Shown here in pieces: positions 55,766-64,000 of a DNA stretch of 64,000 nucleotides. A program made the position numbers and the translations under genes. The stretch is from contig CM022670.1 in the NCBI GenBank assembly GCA_012295275.1, positions 21,927,679-21,991,678 of the forward strand, written 5' to 3'. Origin of the DNA: Chrysomallon squamiferum. Lineage: Eukaryota; Mollusca; Gastropoda; Neomphalida; Peltospiridae. The first letter of the stretch is position 1. Each line of letters starts with the position of its first letter. The notes under the pieces were generated by a model. It was not told the origin of the DNA. It worked only from the letters and a program-made list of their open reading frames with translations, and did no database searches.

Positions 55766-58333
55766 TCAGTTGTGAGATGTAGGACAGTTTGCATACACTG
55801 ATGAAGATTCAAAATGGAGGAAAGCCAAGTTGCAGAAGAATACAAAGTCATCCTGAAATACACATAGCGATATTTTTGTAAAAACATTTATCTCTGTCTG
55901 TCTGACTTGTGTATAATATTTACATTGATAGACCAAATGTAATGATCCGAAAATTAATATAACATAAATTTCGTATAGACTACGTTGAATTATTTTATTT
56001 AATTTATTTATTTATTTATTTATTTACATTTATATTTTTATCATTACTGAAATTAGTTGTTATTGTATTAGCATTACATAAATCAAAAAACAGGCTTTTG
56101 TTAACTAGACAGAAAGATGATCTGCACTTAATAAATATCATTTATAAGATAATTACAGTTACATTTTAACAAGACACTACGGATTTTTACCTTGGTAAAT
56201 GTAACATGAGGAAGTATTGTTTGCAATCTTCTGATGTTGTTGAAGATCTCAACTTCTGTGTCGAGTTTAGTACCAAACAGGATGTTGTTTGCTATACACA
56301 GCTTTATTGCGTTCTTAGCTTCACATTCTCTGAAACAAATAAGCAAAATAAATAAATAAACAAATAAAAATAATCACATGGATACAGACATAGGCATCAG
56401 CATTTTTCTTAAAATATATTAAACAATGAAACAGTACAGAAACTAACACCTACCTGTATACAAAAGTGACAGGATGAAACTTCCCTTTTTGTTGTTGTAA
56501 TCTTTCACTGATTCTTGTCAGACAGGTTATCAGTGTTACAGAATCAGTGGTTGGCAACCATCCCTGTATACAGTAATGTTGTATCTCTCGTTTTTCTTTG
56601 TCACCCTGAGAATTTCAAACGACAAATAAAATAAACAATGAAAACTAAACACTATTTTATGCGTTTTTCATTTAACAGTATTTAGAAATTTCTCAGTCTG
56701 ATAGGGATAATACACAAAACTGTGTTGATGTATGTTTAAGATAGATTATATAAAAGATTTACGTTTAAGATAGATTATATAAAAGATTTACATAATATAT
56801 GAACAATATTTACGTTTGTTTGCTGTTGATAATAAAGACTATATATGTGAGTCTGATATCAGATTTGCATGTGTCTGTCGTACACGATAAACAATATAAT
56901 AAAACCTTTCTGACATTGATAATAAACAATATTTTTGTTTATTAAATGTATATATCAGAACTGTTTGAATGTACCTGATGTAGATGTTAACAACATTTAC
57001 GTGTGTCTGATACAGCTGGCAAACAATGTTTACCTCTGTCTGATGTAGAGAATAGACAGTATTTACGTCTGTCTAATATAAATAGTAAAACAATATTAAT
57101 GTATATTTAAATAAAATTTACGTCTCCTTGATGAAGAGAGTAAATAATATTTACGTCTGTCTGATGCAGAGTAAACAATATTTATTTGTGTCTCATGGAA
57201 ATAGTAAACAATATTTACGTCTGTTTAATATAAACAGTAAAACAATATTAACGTATATTTGATGAAGAGACTAAATAGTATTTACGTGTGTCTCAACTTG
57301 CAGTGTGTTTTCCATTATCTCGTGTGTCACTGAAGTCTGGTGAAGAGATGTCACTGTGACTTTTCCATGTTTTACTGATTCGTCATTTGAAGGAATCAGG
57401 CCTACACAAGTCTGAAAATGCAGATTTTTAATATTACATACGAGTGATAATAATATAAATAAAACTGAATAATGTATAAGAAATGTCCAATATTATATTC
57501 AGAAACAGAATTAAGATTTGCAATTGATTTATAATATTACCTAGAAATAATAAAGAAATCAAAACGTTTTATATAAATTACTAATTGTGTAGCAGAGACA
57601 AATGAAAATTATAGTGCTTGAGACTATGAAATGAAAAACGCTCTGCTTACCTCATTATCAAAGGTAATGACGGTGTACGAATCATTTTCTAACACAAGCT
57701 TCCAGAAACTTTCTCCAGTGTCTTTCACACGCGGTATCAGCAAATAGCCTTGTTTAGATACTTTAGACTAAAAATGAAAAAATAAAACATTTTTTATTAA
57801 AGATTTGCCGTTTAGACTGACTGGCTACTTTTTAAATGTTTTTGTCCACAAACAGTGATATTTATACTTTTCTGTTTCTTTATATATTTTCTTTCCTACA
57901 TATTAACTTTTCATACCCTATCTCCAAATCATGTTTGACGTCTAACTATAGTTACAGTATCCTTTACAGTTTTTAAACTGTTGTTTCTTTACTCAATTTA
58001 TCTTAGCATTGACGATCTACCTTTTCATTTTACTTCCACCCATCCAAACATCTACCATTTGCTTTCTGCTTGCGTCATTTAATTCTGGATTGCATTATAC
58101 ATTCTTGTATCCACTAATCATTCATTAGAGTTAACACTTACCATAGTTTTACCTTAACCATTACGTGACAAAAATGCCAAAATGTTCACATCGAACTTCA
58201 TGAATCAAAATAGAGTAATTCTCAGTTGAGTAATAATCAATTTAGTAATACACTGAGAGAAAACTCACAGGCAGACAGAGGGCGTAAAAATGTTGTCTTC
58301 CATCAATCCACAGCTTGTTCCTGTCCGCAGTCT
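55766..58333 (-). CDS. Gene B PTP domain D2 (pseudophosphatase)
   Basis: The fold is recognisable: GYLLIPRVKDTGESFWKLV, REIQHYCIQGW, VEIFNNIRRLQTILPHV, DDFVFFCNLAFLHFES. The WPD loop is GWLPTTDS, and the catalytic HCSxGxxR loop is VYRECEAK, so Cys is Tyr and Arg is Lys. D2 cannot catalyse by the PTP mechanism and is probably regulatory, as are D2 domains of many RPTPs. The last exon ends shortly after the final helix. Confidence 0.85.
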
Positions 58334-59827
58334 CTGTGAAATAAATGAATTAATATAATCTTTACTTATAATTTTATGTTCTGAAATACTGGCCTGTATC
58401 AGGTAGTTAACAAGAAAATCACAATTACTATTCTTATTACTGCCATTTCTTTTCTTCTTCTTCTTCTTCTTTTTCAATTTTATTATCATTGTTATTATTA
58501 TTATTATTATTATTGTTGTTGTTGTTGTTGTTGTTGTTGTTTTTGTTGTTGTTGTTATTGTTATAATTATTATAAAAAGTACCTGTGTTCTCAGTTTTAT
58601 CTGGTGTCGCCGTTTTCTGAAAGAATATAAATAGCATGAAATGTTCATACCAAATTATACTCTAAAGTTATTTTGTTTAATAATGTTCAGTTCGTACACG
58701 TACAGAAAGTAACATAGACATAAAACATTCATAATGACAGATGTGTTTATAACGCATTTCATATTTTGTATTATCTAATCGAAACAATGTTTTATAGTAT
58801 ATGATGTAGTATCCAAAAGGTCACAAGTTTGTAAAATTAAACTATTTGTTTGATACCAATATATTTTATAAAGTGTTACAAAGTAAATTTATTTCGAAAA
58901 AAGTACTTTGTTTACTATTGACAAATCTCTCTAAACCATTAATATCCATATATGTCGCTTTACTGTTGTTTCTGTCTTTATTTAATGAATCAGAGGTATT
59001 CGAAACAATATTTTATTTGAATTGATATTACTAAGGATCTACTTGGTTAATTCCTTTCTTTCTCACGATTAAAGGAATTATAATTATATAATAACGAAGT
59101 CATTTATTCTGTACTTACTAGAGCTAGTTCGTCCACAGTTTTCTTTCCCATGACGATAGAAGTTTTCTGTTGCTGATATTTAAAATAAAACTCTGCGTTG
59201 TCCATGCTTGTGTCACCGTACGTGGCCATCTCAAGTAGAGCGACAAACAACATTTCATACTGCTCCTGTAATTAATTTATAACAGTAATAAGTTTACCTT
59301 TTTAAAGTGGTAATATATTGCTAACTTTACCTAGTTAATATAGAAATAAGTTTAACTTTACCTCGGTTTGAACTAGACCTTTACGCTGATCTCTCAGTCG
59401 AGTGATGACCTTGAAGACATCGACTTTTCCTGTAGCCTCCATCTCGTCCAGTAGAATGTCCAGGGCAATGTACGTTCCAGTTCGTCCAACTCCAGCACTG
59501 AAATCATGTAATTGTTAGTATTCATAACTTACGAAATATCAAATATCTTCATTTTAAAGATAACATTAATATAAACGTCTTTAATGGTCTACATATAATT
59601 AATAGAAGTAATCTACCTGCAGTGTACAAGAACAGGACCAGAAAGTGTAGGTTTTGACTTGCGCACTTGATACAGAAATTCTGTGAAGTCATAAACATTG
59701 GGGATTCCATGATCTGGCCAGGTAATGAAGTGAAACTGCTGAAAGGTTTTAGTTTTTCCAGTCTAAAATGATAAAGAAAAGAAAAAATCTGGAAAAAGTA
59801 TTTATTTAATTATTTATATTTATTACT

Positions 59828-59866
<39 letters not shown>

Positions 59867-60245
59867 TTTTTTTTTTTTTTTTTTTATTATATAGAACCCA
59901 GGTTTATATATTGTTATTACGATTTTTCTTCACTTTGTAAGTAATGAATGTCTTTCCAATCTGCTATAAATTAATAAGGTTCTTTTCACCTTCATCCCCC
60001 AACTCCCAAAAAACAAAATCCTTCAGGACTGTTTTAAATAATTTTTTTAATATAATCTACTGAAACAAATTTAGTAATAACGAACGAGTAAATACAAAAA
60101 CTTAATTATTTCACCTTTCTGTGTGTCACAGACATTTTCCTAATTACAAAGTCACGTTTCTCTAGTTTTTCTGTGACAACAACTGTGAATGGTCCTATGG
60201 TCTTCATCTCTTCATCTGACCAATACGCTTCACACTTCACCTTAA

Positions 60246-60310
<65 letters not shown>

Positions 60311-62955
60311 TATAAATAAATAAATAAGTATGGTTGGAACTGCACTGATCTCAACTAAATTAAATCTCGACGATGATAACAAGAAGAAAAAACAATGAAA
60401 GAAGATATCATAAAATTGATGACAGAGGAAATAGAGATCTTATTATTATTTATATTATTATTATTATTATTATTTTTTTTTTTTTTTTTTTTAATTTTAA
60501 TGTTTTTAAATCTTTTACCAGAGGCAAGAATAAGACTGGGGAACTAGAGAACTGATTTAGTCATCTTGTGCTCATTTATAAAGAAAGTACCTTGGTGTCT
60601 TCCACGAGATTACAAAGCATAATAATTTTACTACATTTCTTCTCCCACAGCATTCTCCAGAAATCTCTTAATGTCTTCTTGTTTGGAGCTGAAATTAAAA
60701 TAAAAATCAATTTCATAGCTGATATCGATTATGTGTGGTAAATATATAAAACAATTTTTCGGTAGAACGTAGTTAAAGCCGTATATAAAATAATGATTTG
60801 ATTTACCTTGAGCTGCAATCAAATAATCCTTTTCTTCATAAGCCTACAATAGAAAACATTTTCATTGTGTAATATTACTTAATCATTGATACTTTTGTAG
60901 ATATTCATAAGTTAACTTCAATACATACATATATACGTACATTTATATATGTGTATGTGTCTGTGTGTGTACAAATTTATGTATGTCTGTGTGCATAAAT
61001 GTATGTAAATTATTTATATTAATAACTGAAATACATATCTGACTATTGTGTTTTAAACACTGAAATGGAATACTCCTCTCTTTGTATGATATTTATAAGC
61101 CAGTGAATTAAACAATGTAATCATTTAATAATCGTTATGGTCGACAAGTTAACAGTGTATATATCATAAAGTCATCAGGTTATGTTGCTAAAAACATTTT
61201 TGAAATTATTTGTATGTGAATCAAATATGGTTCATGTTTCTGTGTATCATATGGAACTGACATTAAATAGTTTATAGTAAAATGTATGTACATCTAATAC
61301 TAAATAACTGGCTGTATTTACTATTATATTTTGTATTGTAGTTAAGAAACAGCAAAGACTTACATCAACGAGGCTGGCGTTGATATAATCAGAATGTGCT
61401 ACATCTGGCAGCATCGTTAAAACAACTCGATTCTTGTCATCTTCAAAACACATTACAATCAGAACTAGTTTGAAGTTTCACCATTAGAGATATCTTATAC
61501 ACAGTGTATATGAAATGTATATTAATGTAGTTGACATCATCATTATTTTTATTTAAATAATAATAAAAACGGCTGCCGCATAAAATATTGTCCATCAACG
61601 CTCAACATGAATATTTTAACACTGAAATTCACACTAAGATGACAACCTGAAAAACTACTTTATGAGAAGAAAAAAAATCTGGAGACATTTCAGACAGAGG
61701 AATTTGTGAAATCATAAAATTGTATAAAATGAAAACAATATACTGACCAGCAAAATTATTTCAGTCATGAGCTAATTTCTAATGTCACTGCCAGTGAAAT
61801 ACTAAAAAGATTGTTTTAATACACACACTTACATGGATAGTAGCCTTTGAATCGATTCTTTTCTTTGTTTTCTGGAACCTGAGATTCTTTATATGACGAT
61901 GTGAATCCGTTGTCCAGTTTCTGAAAGTGAAATTAAAAACAAAATTATTATATTTTCAGATAACTACAGGAACAATGCCTCTTAATTAAAAAAATAAAAT
62001 GGATTTTGATAATGGAGAACAATGGAGAAACAACAACAACAAACAACAACAACAACAAAAGAAGAAGAAGAAGAAGAAGAAGAAGAAGAAGATGAGAAGA
62101 AAAGAAGAAGAAAAAAAAGAAAAGAAGAAGGAAAATTAACAACAACAACAACAAAAAACAACAACAATAACAGTAATAATAATAATAGAAACAGAAGAAG
62201 AAGAAAAAGAAAAACAATAAAATCAAGAAGAGGAAAAAGAAGAAGAATAAAGGGTATAATTACAAGATATGTTTGATTCCACAAACCTTGAACTCTGATT
62301 CAAATCCTCCTGGTTGTCGTCTGATTTTCTGAATGACTGTGGAAAGTTCACTGACCAGCACTCCACCCTCGGGCAGTTGGACGTCAGAGACGTTGTAGTA
62401 AACTGAAGCTGCTGTTTCAACTTCTTGTTCATCTGTCTCTTCTACTGGAGAATTAATAGTCAACGTAACTTCACAGTCTTCTTCCTTTTCTCCGTCATCC
62501 TCTATTCCTTCTGGAGACTGTCGAGTTGGTAAATCGACATCAACAAATTCGTAAGGATAATCTATGCCGGACAAATAAACCAAATAAATTGTTAGATGAT
62601 TTAAATTTTAAATTGAAAAAAAAAAAATAAAAGAAAGAAAACCAAAAAGGTGAAGAGAAAAAGACATCAACATTTTGAAATAAACAGAAAGAAAGAAAAA
62701 GGGGAAAAAGACACAAAAAGAAAAATTTCTACTACAGAATTTATCAAGAGGTTAGTAATATCGAAGATTCTTCTTCTTGCAAGTCGTCCAGCCAGAACGT
62801 TTCTCCATACATTCTATATGCAACTGCTTATAAAAGAGTCCTTGCAGTTCGTTGCTAATTAGTTGCTAGTAGTTCATGGAATTATGGAATGTGTTTCATT
62901 TTGTATGAATATCATTTTACAATAAAATATAGAGTAATCATTTGAGTACTGAAAT

Positions 62956-62998
<43 letters not shown>

Positions 62999-63276
62999 TC
63001 GGAGGGTTAAATGCTTATTCAACCGACAGATAATTAAAGTTATTACTTATTTGATTCTTACCAGTCTCATTTCTACTTTTATTTTGTTTTGAATTCCACT
63101 TCACTTGATTTGAATCTTCGGTTTTCTCTTTAGTAGACATTCGCCGTCGTCTGAACAGAGAAGAAAAGAAACTTTAAAAATGGTTGTCAGTTTGATGTAA
63201 ATCATGTTTATAAAATAATATGCATATATTCATAATGTTTCACAGAGAACGAACAATTTGTACTTTGCACACACAA

Positions 63277-63312
<36 letters not shown>

Positions 63313-63549
63313 CGCTACGTATGTATCATTTACCTATGCACGTTTGTAGGCATATGTGTGTGTGCATTTATGAACCAAATAAATTAGCCCCAAAAATGTA
63401 TGTAATTTCTAATTCGTAACAAAGTAAAATAATTTGATGCAAATACCTCATTAATACAAATATCAGAGCAAGCACAACTACAATGACTACAGCAACACCG
63501 ATGACACTTCCAGCAATTATGAAAGTTTGTTGTTCAGATCCAGAAATCC
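55766..63549 (-). CDS. Gene B: receptor-type protein tyrosine phosphatase (5' half outside window)
   Basis: Exons in order from the right edge: TM 63447-63549, 63062-63150, 62287-62561, D1 exons 61833-61920, 61364-61440, 60807-60843, 60591-60688, 60115-60240, 59617-59762, 59362-59497, 59119-59265, linker 58583-58616, D2 exons 58269-58333, 57651-57767, 57286-57411, 56454-56605, 56191-56329, 55766-55852 ending in TGA. Exon lengths equal those of gene A except one extra codon in the TM exon, and introns are also near-identical, so A and B are recent duplicates. D1 keeps KNRF, WPDHGIP and HCSAGVGRTG. The ectodomain exons must lie beyond position 64000. No frameshift seen. Confidence 0.88.
56800..57290. 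repeat. Minisatellite in gene B intron (copy at 1-140 in gene A)
   Basis: Imperfect units of about 40 bp built around ATATTTACGTCTGTCTGATG..GAGTAAACA. The left end of exon 57286-57411 is the last unit. The array continues to the left edge of the window for gene A. A separate 31-bp direct repeat lies at about 56729-56790. Confidence 0.7.
59119..61920 (-). CDS. Gene B PTP domain D1 (catalytic)
   Basis: All hallmark motifs are present: KNRFKGYYPYDDKNRVVL, DYINASLVD, DFWRMLWEKK, KCEAYWS, WPDHGIP, HCSAGVGRTGTY and QTEEQYEML. This predicts an active phosphatase. Unlike gene A it has the usual Trp in DFWRM. Confidence 0.9.
63447..63549 (-). CDS. Gene B transmembrane exon
   Basis: SGSEQQTF then IIAGSVIGVAVVIVVVLALI, ending in phase 2. 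It is 103 nt compared with 100 in gene A. Confidence 0.85.
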
Positions 63550-64000
63550 CTTGAAAAAAAAAAGAGAGAGATTGTAAGAAAATACAATAAAAATATGGGC
63601 GAAATATCATATTCTTATGAGTAATATATTTACTTAAAATAAATAAGTATGTAATGTCCAAATAGATAATCGTTTAAAATATATTACGAGACATTCGACT
63701 AGACTAAAATACGTAAATGTAAAATGACTTTCACTAAAAGGAAATATAATTAATTCATATCAATTCATAATATAAATATATATATATATATATATATAAG
63801 TAACAAAAAATAACTTTGATTTGTTAGAGGACAATGAAACTGTAAATATATAAAATGCCTATATTCACATTTTTTCAAGAAAACAAAATTACTGACGTTG
63901 TATACACAAGTATAATAAAGATAATGATGTTGATGATGATGATAATAATAATAACGTAGAATTAAGCTATACCAAAGAAATATGCAACGTCATATTTACC

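Noticed and set aside
56800-57290. Possible CRISPR-like regularly spaced repeats
   Set aside because: Units are imperfect, contiguous and intronic in a eukaryotic gene, with no unique spacers.

Overview
This is a metazoan nuclear genome window. It is AT-rich and intron-rich, full of long simple repeats ((GA)n, (TTA)n, (TTTA)n, (GATA)n, (TATG)n), and carries a tRNA-derived SINE whose 3' end runs into microsatellites. Together with expanded receptor genes that have fucolectin-like (FTP) and MEGF-type EGF ectodomains, this points to a lophotrochozoan. I think it is most likely a mollusc, probably a cephalopod. The species is inference. All main genes lie on the minus strand, so they read right to left, and I assembled their exons by hand from splice sites, phase and paralogue comparison.

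Layout from left to right. (1) 132-12236, gene A: a receptor-type protein tyrosine phosphatase (RPTP) with signal peptide, FTP lectin-like domain in two exons, four EGF exons, TM segment, juxtamembrane region, PTP domain D1 (intact active site) and the start of D2. Its last exons lie beyond the left edge, and its first FTP exon has a one-base deletion. (2) 13565-15718, gene F: a decayed paralogue. (3) About 16.2-21.1 kb: duplicated intergenic sequence with orphan first exons. (4) 21100-26013 (or 27487), gene C: same ectodomain, but a short cytoplasmic tail with tyrosine motifs replaces the phosphatase. Its 5' end is duplicated in tandem (about 1.47 kb), and both copies of its first exon have a mutated splice donor. 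(5) 29945-36631, gene D: complete short-tail receptor with six EGF exons. (6) 37.0-40.0 kb: a different island with plus-strand fragments, a decayed EGF exon and a CD225/dispanin (IFITM-like) terminal exon. (7) 40995-47769, gene E: complete short-tail receptor with three EGF exons. (8) 48.0-53.5 kb: tandemly repeated intergenic units with decayed first exons and one intact orphan signal-peptide exon. (9) 55766-63549, gene B: second RPTP, near-identical to gene A at its 3' half, with its 5' half beyond the right edge. It shows that D2 is catalytically dead.

The genes look like one family of paired receptors. An almost interchangeable FTP+EGF recognition module, built of phase-1 exons, is joined either to a tyrosine phosphatase or to a short tail with YxxL-x10-YxxI/M motifs. 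My inference is that such tails would be kinase/SH2 targets and that the phosphatase forms would oppose them. Shared intron insertions show that 5' and 3' halves have been exchanged between the two classes. Frameshifts, donor loss, exon fusion and identical tandem copies show rapid birth and death of genes at this locus.
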